Notes: generated by a model from the sequence alone, not told the origin. A DNA stretch of 64,000 bases from Nitrospirota bacterium (GCA_004296885.1 SCVN01000019.1:1-64000); one strand, 5' to 3'; shown: positions 49,616-60,090, counted from the first letter of the stretch. Numbers and translations: made by a program.

Positions 49616-51151
49616 ATGAAGCGCTATCGCCTGCTACTCGTTGCGTGTCTTCTGCTCGGGACAACCGCCTGTTCGGTAGCTGGCGCAGTTCGGGAGAACT
49701 TTCACCGAGCCGGCGAGCCACCAGCCAGAAAGCTTCCGCTCAAAGTCGGGCTCGCCCTCGATGACAAGCTGAAGGCTCAACATCTGATCGTGCCTGGACG
49801 GCCGGGAGGGGAGATTGACGTTGACCTGTATCCCGGCGTGTTCAATGCACTCCGGACAGAGTTGGCCAATGCGTTTGAAGAAGTCACGGTGTTCGAGGGG
49901 CGAGCCCAGCCAAAAAACGAAGATCTCCTGGCATTTGTGACGTCGACCTATGAGCCGGAAGGAACGACGTTTGCCCTTGCCGGGCTTCGCTGCACGATCG
50001 AGCTTGTCCTCAAGGATGCCCGTACCGGTGTGCTGGTCAGCAAACACAAGGCTGAAACCCGGTTCCCTCCTCGTTTAGCCAGCGGCGGCACCGTTGGCGC
50101 AGGGGCGCTCATCGTCGTGCTCACCGTCGGGTTGGGGTGGCCGTTGGCTGCTCATATGGAGAACGCCGATGCGTTGGAGAGCTTCGTCCCCCAGATCGAG
50201 CAACGCACGAGCGACCTGGTGCGTGATATTGCCGCCGATATCCAATCCAATCAGCAACTCCTCGCGTATCTGCGACAGAGGCCGGGCGGGCCGATGGAAG
50301 CTTTCGTGCCCGGTGGCATGGAGGACGTCCCCCTATCCAGCGACGTCGATACCCCGCCGACCGTGACGGCGCCGGTGAAAAAGAATGTCTATGCCTTGGT
50401 GTTCGGCATCGAGAAATATCGGGGGCAGTTGCCCAAGGCGGACTTTGCCGCTCATGACGCACAAATCATGGCCAAGTATCTGACGAAAGTGCTGGGCTAT
50501 CCGGAGGAAAACGTCGTCCTGCGCGTGAACGACCATGCAACCAAAAGCGACATCCAGAAGTATGTCGAAACGTGGCTTCCCAACCATGTGGCCAAGGGCG
50601 ACAGCGTGTTCATTTACTATTCCGGGCACGGAGCGCCCAATGCCAAGACCGGGGATGCCTATTTGGTGCCCTACGACGGCGATCCGGCCTTTATCGGCGA
50701 CACGGGGTATCCCTTGAAGCGCCTGTATGAGAACCTGGCCAAACTGCCGACGAACGATGCGATTGTGGTGCTCGATTCCTGTTTTTCAGGCGCGGGCGGG
50801 CGTTCGGTCATCGCCCAAGGCATGCGGCCCATGGTGTTATCGGTGGAGAATCCCGTGCTGGCTTCCGGTAGAACGGCGGTGCTGGCCGCAAGTTCCGGCG
50901 AGCAGGTGTCGAGCACGTACAGACAGCAGGGCCACGGCTTGCTGACCTATTTCTTTCTCAAGGGACTGGCCGGGGAAGCGGACCAAGACCACGACGGCGT
51001 GGTCCAGCTCAAGGAGCTGTTTGACTATCTGAAACCGCAGGTGACCTCCACGGCCAGACGGGATTTCAACAATGAGCAGACCCCGCAGCTTGTGGGGGAT
51101 CCGCAGATATTGGGCAAGGTGTTGCGGAGAGTCGAGCCGCCGAAACCGTAA
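49616..51151 (+). CDS. Caspase-like (peptidase C14) lipoprotein
   Basis: 511 residues from the ATG at 49616, which starts a classic lipoprotein signal (YRLLLVACLLLGTTAC, lipobox cysteine near residue 19). Residues 40-225 are a lipoprotein-type alpha/beta region of unknown role with a hydrophobic stretch (GALIVVLTVGLGWPLA). The C-terminal half is a caspase/metacaspase fold: YALVFGIEKYRGQLPKADF, the catalytic His in SVFIYYSGHGAPN and the catalytic Cys in IVVLDSCFSGAGGRS. Substrate unknown; the domain should face the periplasm. Confidence 0.85.
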   Translation: MKRYRLLLVACLLLGTTACSVAGAVRENFHRAGEPPARKLPLKVGLALDDKLKAQHLIVPGRPGGEIDVDLYPGVFNALRTELANAFEEVTVFEGRAQPKNEDLLAFVTSTYEPEGTTFALAGLRCTIELVLKDARTGVLVSKHKAETRFPPRLASGGTVGAGALIVVLTVGLGWPLAAHMENADALESFVPQIEQRTSDLVRDIAADIQSNQQLLAYLRQRPGGPMEAFVPGGMEDVPLSSDVDTPPTVTAPVKKNVYALVFGIEKYRGQLPKADFAAHDAQIMAKYLTKVLGYPEENVVLRVNDHATKSDIQKYVETWLPNHVAKGDSVFIYYSGHGAPNAKTGDAYLVPYDGDPAFIGDTGYPLKRLYENLAKLPTNDAIVVLDSCFSGAGGRSVIAQGMRPMVLSVENPVLASGRTAVLAASSGEQVSSTYRQQGHGLLTYFFLKGLAGEADQDHDGVVQLKELFDYLKPQVTSTARRDFNNEQTPQLVGDPQILGKVLRRVEPPKP

Positions 51152-51182
51152 CGACGATCTTTTGGCAAGGCAGGGACATTCA

Positions 51183-51983
51183 ATGCCGAAACGAAGCAGC
51201 GAGCGGCCGGGGCGCCGCCTGTTTGTGGAACGGGATATCGAGCGACTGCGCGAGCAGCTCGCCAAATTTCAGCCGTTTTTCTCCCGGCGAAAAACCCGCT
51301 CTTCCCTGGAAGAGTTCGATGCGGCGGCCGAGCGGCTGCTCGGCCGCATCTTTGGGGAAGCCTCGGAGCTATTGGAGACGTACGCCTATGCCAAGCTGGG
51401 CGAGGCGGCCGGCCTAGTCAACGTGCCGGAGGAGGCGCAGGAAAGCGGCGCGCATGACGTGCAGCGCGAAAGTCTCCATCAGCGCAAGCAAGTACTGGAG
51501 AGCGCCATTGCCGAACTGGTCGAACTCCGGCCCGGAGCGGCCGCCAGAGGTTCCGGCGGGAGAAGCCCGCTGGCCGGCGCGCGCGTAGCCGACTATATGT
51601 CCACGGATGTGCGCAGCATCCACAAGGACGCCTCGCTCAAGGAAGCGGGTCGGCTGTTCTCCAAATGGAAGGTCGGCTCGCTGTTGGTGGACGATCACCG
51701 TCGGTATGTCGGCATCATCACGGATACGGATTTGAGCCGGAAGGGGGCTGGCCGCGGTCTGGACCCGAACAAGACCCCGGTGGAGGTCTGCATGAGCAAG
51801 CCGGTGTTGTCCATCGAGGACAGCGAACTGTTGGTTGCGGCGATTGCGTTGATGAAGGCCAAGGGGGTCCGCCATCTGGCGACGACCGAAGATGCCACGA
51901 TCATCGGCGTCCTGTCCGTCTCGGACATCTTGCGCGCATACTCCGAGCTGGCGGGGCTGGATGAGGAGGGTGCCAAAGAGTAA
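51183..51983 (+). CDS. CBS-domain-pair protein with N-terminal helical region
   Basis: 266 residues from ATG at 51183 (the frame is open upstream but runs into the caspase gene). The N-terminus is Arg/Glu-rich and helical. Two CBS motifs at about 137-190 (VADYMSTDVRSIHKDASLKE, VGIITDTDLSRKG) and 200-258 (VCMSKPVLSIEDSELLVAAI, VLSVSDILRAYSE) probably bind an adenine nucleotide. No enzymatic domain is attached, so it is likely a regulatory partner. Confidence 0.82.
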   Translation: MPKRSSERPGRRLFVERDIERLREQLAKFQPFFSRRKTRSSLEEFDAAAERLLGRIFGEASELLETYAYAKLGEAAGLVNVPEEAQESGAHDVQRESLHQRKQVLESAIAELVELRPGAAARGSGGRSPLAGARVADYMSTDVRSIHKDASLKEAGRLFSKWKVGSLLVDDHRRYVGIITDTDLSRKGAGRGLDPNKTPVEVCMSKPVLSIEDSELLVAAIALMKAKGVRHLATTEDATIIGVLSVSDILRAYSELAGLDEEGAKE

Positions 51984-52030
51984 CACACACAAGCGTGCCG
52001 TTGAGCTATCACCGTCAACAGGGGGCAACC

Positions 52031-52327
52031 ATGGCGACCTACATCAGCTTGTTCTCGTGGACGGAGCAGGGCATCCGGGGGGTGAAGGATACGGTTAAGC
52101 GGGCCGCGAAATTCCACGCGGCGATCAAGAAGGCGGGCGGCAAGGTGAAAGCGGTCTACTGGACCATGGGCCGGTATGACGGGGTGATTGTCTTCGAGGC
52201 GCCGGACGATGAAACGGCCACAGCCCTCATGATCGGCGGCGGAGCCCAGGGGAACGTGCGGACGGAAACCCTGCGGGCCTTCGACGAACGGGCGATGAAA
52301 AAGATTCTCTCGAAGGCGCGCCGCTGA
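52031..52327 (+). CDS. GYD-domain protein
   Basis: 98 residues. A single GYD domain: TYISLFSWTEQGIRGVKDTV, the naming motif as MGRYDGVIVFEAPD, and RTETLRAFDE. The family has a ferredoxin-like fold and no established function. Its stop abuts the stop of the convergent ACT-GlnE gene with no spacer. ATG chosen at 52031 because the upstream 12 codons are non-homologous. Confidence 0.82.
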   Translation: MATYISLFSWTEQGIRGVKDTVKRAAKFHAAIKKAGGKVKAVYWTMGRYDGVIVFEAPDDETATALMIGGGAQGNVRTETLRAFDERAMKKILSKARR

Positions 52328-54592
52328 TCAGGCCGGCAGTGTTGAGCCGAACTGCTTGTTGAACAGCTCGCGGGTGCACGTCATGTGTTGCGCGATGTCC
52401 GTCTGCAAATGTCTGGCACCCGCTTGCCAGTCGTCCGTCGTATAGCCGACGCGGCGGGCGAGGAAGATGAATTCATCTGAATCACTCGGCGGCAGTACCA
52501 AATCCTTCGCATGGCCCCGCACCATGCGCAAGCCGTCGATCAGCATGCGAATGAAGAAATAGGCCTTCCGCAGATTCTCTCCATCCTGTCTGCTCACGAT
52601 CCCGCATTCGACCAACCCGGCCAATGCCTGCATGGTGTTGGGCGTGCGGAGCACCGCGTGCTGATGACCGTGTATGACTTGGAGGTATTGCACGGCATAT
52701 TCGATGTCGATGACACCCCCCGGACTGAGCTTGACGTTGACCGTGCCCGGTTCGACCAGTTGTTTGAGTTGCTGACGGCGGAGATCGAGGGCGGTCGCGA
52801 GGTCCCAGGGCGCGCCGCCGTAGACGAAGCGGTCGCGATGGGCTTCGACCTGTTTCCCCAGCGCTGCGTCGCCTGCCACATGGCGAAGCTTGATCAGGGC
52901 TTGCCGCTCGAACGGGGCGGCGAGTCCCTTGACACTGTAGTAGCTGGCGATCTCGTCGAGCGGATTCGTGAGGGACCCCTTGCCGCCGTGCGGACGCAGA
53001 CGCACGTCGATGTGGAAGATGCCTTCCTGCTTCGCCTCGATCCATCGCAAGAGTTCCTGGGCGAGACGCTCGAAGTATTCGCTGTTCTCGATGGCCTGTT
53101 TGCCGCTGGTGCGTCCCGGCCCTCCATAGACGAATAAGACCTCGATGTCCGAGGCGTAGCCCAGTTCGCGGCCGCCGAATTTGCCCATGCCGAGGATTGC
53201 GAAGGGGCAAGGCTTCTTGTTTGTCAGGCGGGGAGCGCCGTACTGTTTGTGCAGCTTGGCTTGGCAGTCTTTCAAGCTCCGGTCCACGATCACTTCGGCC
53301 AATTCCGTCAGGGCGAGCGAGAAGTCGGCCAGGCTGGTGGCTGGCTCGACGATGTGTTTCATGTCGATGCGGAAGAGTTCGCGATCCTTGAACCGGTTCA
53401 AGGCGTCCTTGCGCGCCTCGTCGGTCTTGGCACGGTCCACGAGGCGGTCGAGTTCCTTGCGGAGCCCCGCCTTGGGTTTGATGAGCGGCGCATCGCGGTA
53501 GTCTTGGAGGAGCGGCAGGAGGTTGCCATGTTGACGGCGAAGAAAGTCTTCCCAGAGAAAATCGCTGGCTCCGAGCAACCGGGCGAGGAGCGGGAAGGTC
53601 TTCTTGTCGGCGAGAAACGCCAGGGCCTGCTGCTGGGCCTTGCCTTTCGTCGCCTGCACGGTCAGGTCCAGGAACTGGTCGAAGGCTTCCAGGGCCTTGG
53701 TCGGGTCGGGGGCCCAGGTGAGGGCTTGCGTGAACTGCTTGATGAGGACGGCGGTCAGGCGCAACTGCTGCTGGTCGGCCGGGTCGGTCAGTTTCTGCCC
53801 GTAGCGATTGCGGACATAAAAGCGGTCGTGCAGCTTGCCCTGTTCGATTTCGAATTGCGCCTTGGCGATGTAGATGTTGCGCATGGCCAGGGCGTTGGCG
53901 AAGGCGTAGAGAAAGGCGGGGGTATCGTCCGACCGGATGTCCATGATCGTATCCGTCGGCGATTGGCCGTTGTCGAACGCGATCTGGACGGGATGGAGCA
54001 GGCCGCTGAACGACCCGCGGCGCTTGCCGAGCTGCTCGACGAGGTGCCGGTTCACGGTATGGCGGGCTTCCTCGAATTGTCCGGCGTCGAGGAGTCCGAT
54101 CACGGAGCCGAGTTCCGACGCGAGGCGTCGTTGTGCCTCCGGTCCGAACGAGGCGCCTGGGACCGGCTGCACGCGAAAGACGTCGACGATTTTTTTTCGG
54201 CTCAGGCCAGGCTTGGTTTTGGGCCTGGCCCGGAATCCGCCGGGCGAAGCGGCTCGCGCCGCCGGGGCGGCCTCTGTGAAGGTGTAGATTTGGCCCTCTT
54301 CGATGTTCAGTCCGAAGGCCGATAACAGGCCGCAGATCGTCGCAAACTCTGAAAAATAATCGTAGGCGACGAGGGTCAACTCGAATCGCCGATCCTGGTG
54401 CTCGGTGATGGCGATTTCGCAGGGGTGTTCCGGTGTAAGTCGCGCCGCCAAACGGACGTGGCGGGCCATCTCGTCCGGAGGGACCCGGCTGAAGTAGTCG
54501 CGGTCCATCCGGAAGACGAAGTCGCGCAGCAGCACCTCGTCAACATCGGGACATAACGGACGCAGGGTCGTCAGCAGCTCGTCGGGCGTCAT
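52328..54592 (-). CDS. GlnE-like adenylyltransferase half with two ACT domains
   Basis: 754 residues from the ATG at 54592..54590; an open frame to 55189 overlaps the divergent gene and is rejected. ACT-like domains lie at about 58-108 (RFELTLVAYDYFSEFATICG) and 213-285 (TDTIMDIRSDDTPAFLYAFA, LHDRFYVRNRYGQKLTD), much like those of GlnD. From about 320 it is a single GlnE unit with helical lead-in, the motif GMGKFGGRELGYASDIEVLF (468-487) and IDVRLRPHGGKGS (528-540). The second catalytic acid is Glu in SDIE where SDxD is usual. GlnE (de)adenylylates glutamine synthetase; ACT fusion suggests direct glutamine sensing. Confidence 0.85.
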   Translation of the reverse strand: MTPDELLTTLRPLCPDVDEVLLRDFVFRMDRDYFSRVPPDEMARHVRLAARLTPEHPCEIAITEHQDRRFELTLVAYDYFSEFATICGLLSAFGLNIEEGQIYTFTEAAPAARAASPGGFRARPKTKPGLSRKKIVDVFRVQPVPGASFGPEAQRRLASELGSVIGLLDAGQFEEARHTVNRHLVEQLGKRRGSFSGLLHPVQIAFDNGQSPTDTIMDIRSDDTPAFLYAFANALAMRNIYIAKAQFEIEQGKLHDRFYVRNRYGQKLTDPADQQQLRLTAVLIKQFTQALTWAPDPTKALEAFDQFLDLTVQATKGKAQQQALAFLADKKTFPLLARLLGASDFLWEDFLRRQHGNLLPLLQDYRDAPLIKPKAGLRKELDRLVDRAKTDEARKDALNRFKDRELFRIDMKHIVEPATSLADFSLALTELAEVIVDRSLKDCQAKLHKQYGAPRLTNKKPCPFAILGMGKFGGRELGYASDIEVLFVYGGPGRTSGKQAIENSEYFERLAQELLRWIEAKQEGIFHIDVRLRPHGGKGSLTNPLDEIASYYSVKGLAAPFERQALIKLRHVAGDAALGKQVEAHRDRFVYGGAPWDLATALDLRRQQLKQLVEPGTVNVKLSPGGVIDIEYAVQYLQVIHGHQHAVLRTPNTMQALAGLVECGIVSRQDGENLRKAYFFIRMLIDGLRMVRGHAKDLVLPPSDSDEFIFLARRVGYTTDDWQAGARHLQTDIAQHMTCTRELFNKQFGSTLPA

Positions 54593-54601
54593 GGCCTGTC
54601 T

Positions 54602-54607
54602 AGTATA
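54602..54607 (-). promoter_or_regulatory. -10 element for the ACT-GlnE gene, leaderless arrangement
   Basis: Read on the minus strand, TATACT ends 9 bases before the ATG at 54592. No good -35 is seen 16-18 bases upstream. The short distance means the transcript would start at or near the ATG. Confidence 0.45.
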
Positions 54608-54647
54608 CCGTCGAGGCGGCGCAAACGCAGCCTCATTGTGCGGCACG

Positions 54648-54676
54648 TTGTGCGGATAGGTACCCATCGGTATAAT
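54648..54676 (+). promoter_or_regulatory. Promoter for the second GlnE-like gene, leaderless arrangement
   Basis: TTGTGC (54648..54653), a 17-base spacer and a perfect TATAAT (54671..54676). Only 8 bases separate the -10 from the ATG, so the mRNA is predicted to be leaderless. The two divergent -10 boxes mirror each other (AGTATACCG and CGGTATAAT). Confidence 0.55.
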
Positions 54677-54684
54677 GCGGCGGC

Positions 54685-56382
54685 ATGACGACAAGAACGG
54701 CAGGCACCTGGAAGCGCATCGCGGCCGGCACGGGGCATGAAGCCCAGCGGCTGAACGCCTTGCTGTTCGCCAAGGGGTTGGCCGAGTCGGAGATCGCCTT
54801 TCTGCTGGCTCCCTATGGAATTCGCGATCCGAAACGGGCCGACGCCAACATCCAGGCCATGGCCGGGGAGCCGAGGGCCCGTGCGATCCTGGCCACCTTC
54901 CTGGTCGAGGTGCTCGACGGCATTGCCAGGACTGCCGACCCAGATCAGGCGCTGACCCACTGGGAGCGGTTCCTGGAAGCAGGCCTGAATCGGGTGCAGC
55001 TCTTCGGCTACCTGGCCGGGTTCCCCCGCTTGGTGCATCTGCTCTGTGCCACGTTCGGGAACAGCCCGGCCATGGCCCAGACGCTGATCCGCGATCCCTT
55101 CCTGGTCTACTGGCTGGCCGAGGAGGGAGTCCTGGCGCGCCAGCCGTCGCGCAAGGCGCTGGAGCAGGAGGTCCGCGGGGTGCTCGCATCGGTCACGGCC
55201 ACCGAGTTGAAGCTGGAGGCGCTGCGGCGGTTCAAGCGGCGTGCCATGCTGCGCATCGGCTTGCGGGATATCCAACGGTTCGCGGGGGTGCAGGAGACGA
55301 CCGCCGCCCTCTCGGATCTGGCCTCCGTCCTCATTCAAGCCGCCTACGAAACGGTCGAGGCATCGTTGCAGGCCCGTCACGGCAAGCCGACTCACAGGGA
55401 CGCCAAGGGCAAGCAGGTGACGACCGGATTTGCGGTGATTGGCATGGGCAAGCTGGGCGGCGGTGAGCTGAATTTCAGCTCCGACGTGGATTTGATCTAC
55501 GTGTATGGCTCGGATGAAGGGGCGACGAAAGGCCCTCCGGGCAAGACGGTCGAAGCCATTGCCAACGAGGAGTATTTCGAATATCTGGCGCGTGACCTGA
55601 CCAAGGCCCTGACGGCAGTCACGCAAGAAGGCTCCGTGTTTCGCGTGGATTTGCGGCTACGCGCGGAGGGCTCGGTGGGGCGGCTGGCCCGGTCCCTGGC
55701 CGAGTACGCGCAGTATTACAAGGTGCGCGGGCAGGTCTGGGAGCGGCTGGCCCTGCTCAAGGCCTGGCCGGTGGCCGGGGATCTTTCCGTGGGAAAGGCT
55801 TTTCTGCGACTGATCAAGCCCTTCGTCCTGGGCTTGCGGCAAGGACCGTCCGATGTGAAAGGGGCCACGACCATCCTGGCGCAGGTCAAAGCCGTGAAAG
55901 ATATGATCGACGAGAAGATGAGCCAGAGAGGGCAGGATCGGCGCAACGTCAAGCTGGGGACCGGCGGCATCCGGGAAATCGAGTTCACGGTGCAGGCGCT
56001 GCAAGTCCTGTGCGGTCGCCGGCTCCCGGCGATCCTCGACCGCAGCACGTTGGGCAGCCTGGCGCGCCTGCGCCGGCAGCGGTTTCTGTCGGCGGATCAG
56101 GAGGCGGCGCTGGCCAAAGCCTATCTGTTCCTGCGCGACGTGGAACATAAGCTGCAAATGGTGCACGATCTGCAAACCCATGCCCTGCCGGAAGGGGACG
56201 AGGAGTTGGCGCAATGCGCGGTCCGTCTCGGCTACGGGGTCAAGAATCGGGAGGCGAGCCGCGCCGCCTTTGTGAAAGCCTGCCGGCAACATACCACGCT
56301 CGTCAACGGCGCCTTCCGCGACCTCTTCGCCGCGCCGGCCAAATCCCGCCTGCTCAAAGTCGCGTTGAAGAAACTCGCCTGA
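54685..56382 (+). CDS. GlnE-like glutamine synthetase adenylyltransferase, single-unit form
   Basis: 565 residues, about 60% of a full GlnE (near 950). One catalytic unit: helical region to about 240, then GMGKLGGGELNFSSDVDLIY (253-272) with the intact SDVD pair, FRVDLRLRAEGSVGRL, GTGGIREIEFTVQALQVL and the C-terminal helical bundle. The leader helices (EALRRFKRRAMLRIGLRDIQ, TTAALSDLASVLIQAAYE) are homologous to those in the divergent ACT-GlnE gene, so the pair looks like the two halves of GlnE on separate proteins. Which half adenylylates and which removes AMP cannot be settled by eye. Confidence 0.88.
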   Translation: MTTRTAGTWKRIAAGTGHEAQRLNALLFAKGLAESEIAFLLAPYGIRDPKRADANIQAMAGEPRARAILATFLVEVLDGIARTADPDQALTHWERFLEAGLNRVQLFGYLAGFPRLVHLLCATFGNSPAMAQTLIRDPFLVYWLAEEGVLARQPSRKALEQEVRGVLASVTATELKLEALRRFKRRAMLRIGLRDIQRFAGVQETTAALSDLASVLIQAAYETVEASLQARHGKPTHRDAKGKQVTTGFAVIGMGKLGGGELNFSSDVDLIYVYGSDEGATKGPPGKTVEAIANEEYFEYLARDLTKALTAVTQEGSVFRVDLRLRAEGSVGRLARSLAEYAQYYKVRGQVWERLALLKAWPVAGDLSVGKAFLRLIKPFVLGLRQGPSDVKGATTILAQVKAVKDMIDEKMSQRGQDRRNVKLGTGGIREIEFTVQALQVLCGRRLPAILDRSTLGSLARLRRQRFLSADQEAALAKAYLFLRDVEHKLQMVHDLQTHALPEGDEELAQCAVRLGYGVKNREASRAAFVKACRQHTTLVNGAFRDLFAAPAKSRLLKVALKKLA

Positions 56383-56454
56383 GGGTCAGAAAAGCGCGAA
56401 GGGTGGTAGGTTGCCCTGATTACGCTCAGCCAACCTAGTTCACACGTTAGTGAC

Positions 56455-57888
56455 TCATCCAGGATTGAGCCGTCTGATCTCTTCAAGACTTATTACTCTA
56501 TTGCTTCCTGCACGTTCACTATAGGGAATCTTATCTTCTGGTATCGAGAACCAGGCATAAAGAGCGCTAATTAGTTTGAAGGATATGATGCCAGGATCCA
56601 GCGTAGGTTCACTCCAGCGAACATCTATTACCTTCGACGCCCCCGGTGCTTCGTGCAGCTTATGGCCAAATGTCCAGTCAGTGCTAGTTACTGGTGCTGG
56701 AATTAAGATCGCTGGCGTTTGATTTATCGTCATGTTCTTAATTTCAAGCCTGTAATGGACCGTCCGAGGGTGCGAAATAGCATGCCCAAACGCTTTTTGA
56801 ATTAGGTCGCAAAAAATGTATGCCGACTCTGCCAGTGCTAGTGTATTAATGCGGAGTGGAGGGCCGATGTCCAACGATCTTCCCCAAGAAAGGAAATCAT
56901 CTCCAGGCGCGGCGAATATCGCGGTTCCGTCGGCCCAGAGATTTAAGGTGCCACTTTTTGTGAGAAGGGTGCGCAGACGTTCTCCTGCTACGATACGGGT
57001 AGGTTCGCCGACAGTAATGTCAAAGCCGCTACGCCTAATCTTTAGTGGGCTTTCAATAAGACGCGCAAGCTCTGTGTCGCTTGATTCGAAGATAGATGGA
57101 AATTCAAGAGGCTCAAGTGGAGCCGCTGCAAGCACGTAGGTGGGGTGCAATGGCCCAAGTTCTAATTCGCCTAAAACAATCCCAATTCGACCATCTAGGA
57201 GTTCGACAGGGGAGGGGCGCGTTGGCAGGGCTAGTGGTTGCCGGCTGCCGATGATTTCCAGTTGTTGACGTTGTGTTGCTTGGACTGCCTCGCCAATAGC
57301 ATCGAGCTTCTCCATGAGTGGTCTATAGAGGTTGCCATCTCTCAATATGGCGTGAATTGCTTCTATTGACGTAGGCTCGGCATTGGACCGCCGGCGTTCT
57401 GCATATCCGAATATCAGCTGAGTTGTCTTCCCGCTTTCCTCGTCAAGAGTTTTTGTGATCAGAAATGGTTTGGAGTGGTTCGGTTGAGAAGGAACTGCAA
57501 TGGCTACGATTCCTTTAGTCGAATCGTCCACTGAAGGGTGCCACTTTATTGCGACACCATTGATACGAGGGTATATCCATTCGTTTAACACTTGATGATA
57601 GCGTTCCTCATTTACTAAGTTTGCCTCGAATCTGCTTATTTCCTTGATCTCATCTGCTAATCTTTGTGAGGCGCACTTGTCGGTCTGAGGGCCAATTAAA
57701 ATATAACCACCTGACACATTAGCTAGAGCTGAAACGTCTTTTGCTAGCTCAAGTTTTTGCCGTTCATGGTCAAGTTGATACGGCGCTCGCTTGCATTCAA
57801 GGGTTTCAGACTCAAGTCTGCCCGTAAGTTCGTCAAATGCTCCTCTAGCTAAAATGCTATTTAGCTCCTCAAAGGATATGTTTTTCAT
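56455..57888 (-). CDS. AlbA_2/Schlafen-type putative DNA- or nucleotide-binding protein
   Basis: 477 residues. The N-terminal 130 residues look like an AlbA_2 (Schlafen AAA-4-like) domain: ESETLECKRAPYQLDHERQK followed by LAKDVSALANVSGGYILIGP. The rest (about 180-477) is not recognised. Base composition is visibly richer in A and T than both neighbours and codon choice is looser, suggesting recent acquisition. It sits alone between the glnE-like gene and groEL, oriented with groEL. AlbA_2 proteins are often found in defence or mobile contexts, but nothing else here proves that. Confidence 0.75.
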   Translation of the reverse strand: MKNISFEELNSILARGAFDELTGRLESETLECKRAPYQLDHERQKLELAKDVSALANVSGGYILIGPQTDKCASQRLADEIKEISRFEANLVNEERYHQVLNEWIYPRINGVAIKWHPSVDDSTKGIVAIAVPSQPNHSKPFLITKTLDEESGKTTQLIFGYAERRRSNAEPTSIEAIHAILRDGNLYRPLMEKLDAIGEAVQATQRQQLEIIGSRQPLALPTRPSPVELLDGRIGIVLGELELGPLHPTYVLAAAPLEPLEFPSIFESSDTELARLIESPLKIRRSGFDITVGEPTRIVAGERLRTLLTKSGTLNLWADGTAIFAAPGDDFLSWGRSLDIGPPLRINTLALAESAYIFCDLIQKAFGHAISHPRTVHYRLEIKNMTINQTPAILIPAPVTSTDWTFGHKLHEAPGASKVIDVRWSEPTLDPGIISFKLISALYAWFSIPEDKIPYSERAGSNRVISLEEIRRLNPG

Positions 57889-58003
57889 TGTTTCTCAATG
57901 CTGCGGTTTGCTTGTATCTGTCCCCTAAAGCTGGCATTTAAAAACTTCTTGCCAGCCAGAGCGAATCGCGTCTCCGTCCGCGGCCGGTCTCTCCTAATGG
58001 GCC

Positions 58004-58043
58004 CAAAAACAAACGGGCCGGGTAGCTTTCGCCACCCGGCCCG
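58004..58043 (-). terminator. Terminator of the groESL operon
   Basis: On the minus strand, CGGGCCGGGT (58043..58034) pairs perfectly with ACCCGGCCCG (58023..58014) around a 10-base loop, followed by TTTGTTTTTGGG. A textbook intrinsic terminator 41 bases after the groEL stop. GCTGA-family units lie between stop and hairpin. Confidence 0.9.
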
Positions 58044-58083
58044 TCCGCTGACTGCTGAAAGCTGTTGGCTGTCAGCGCTTCGC

Positions 58084-59724
<1,641 letters not shown>

Positions 59725-59775
59725 TGCTTCCTCCCTTAATCGTGGTGTCGTCGTGATGTGTGGTGAGCGGAACGC

Positions 59776-60090
59776 TTAGTTGGTGAAGACGCCCAGGATA
59801 TCCTCTTCCTTCAGGATCAGGCAGTCCTCGTTGTCGATGTGGAGCTTGCTGCCGGAATACTTGTCGAAGAGCACCTGATCGCCGACCTTGAGGTTCTTCA
59901 CGTCCTTGCCGATCGCCTGCACCGTGCCCCGCTGGGGTTTTTCCTTGGCGGTTTCCGGCACATAAATGCCGCCGGCGGTCCGCTCCATCTCCTCGGTGTA
60001 GGTCACGAATACGCGATCGCCAAGCGGCTGAAATCCCTTGGCGGACGTCCCCTTCTTTTCCTTCTCCTCGTGGTGGGTCTTGGTCGACAT
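59776..60090 (-). CDS. groS: 10 kDa co-chaperonin GroES with N-terminal extension
   Basis: 104 residues. The core begins near residue 19 (FQPLGDRVFVTYTEEMERTA) with the mobile loop TAGGIYVPETAKEKPQ and ends DILGVFTN. The first 18 residues (TKTHHEEKEKKGTSAKG) are a charged extension absent from most GroES. The start is supported by AAGGAGGGAAG upstream on the minus strand, and a palindrome AAGTTAACTT (60106..60115) sits just before it. Confidence 0.96.
   Translation of the reverse strand: MSTKTHHEEKEKKGTSAKGFQPLGDRVFVTYTEEMERTAGGIYVPETAKEKPQRGTVQAIGKDVKNLKVGDQVLFDKYSGSKLHIDNEDCLILKEEDILGVFTN

Noticed and set aside
54593-55189. N-terminal extension of the ACT-GlnE frame
   Set aside because: The 199 extra codons overlap the divergent GlnE gene, are Pro/Arg/Ser-rich, and lie upstream of the -10 box next to the ATG at 54592.
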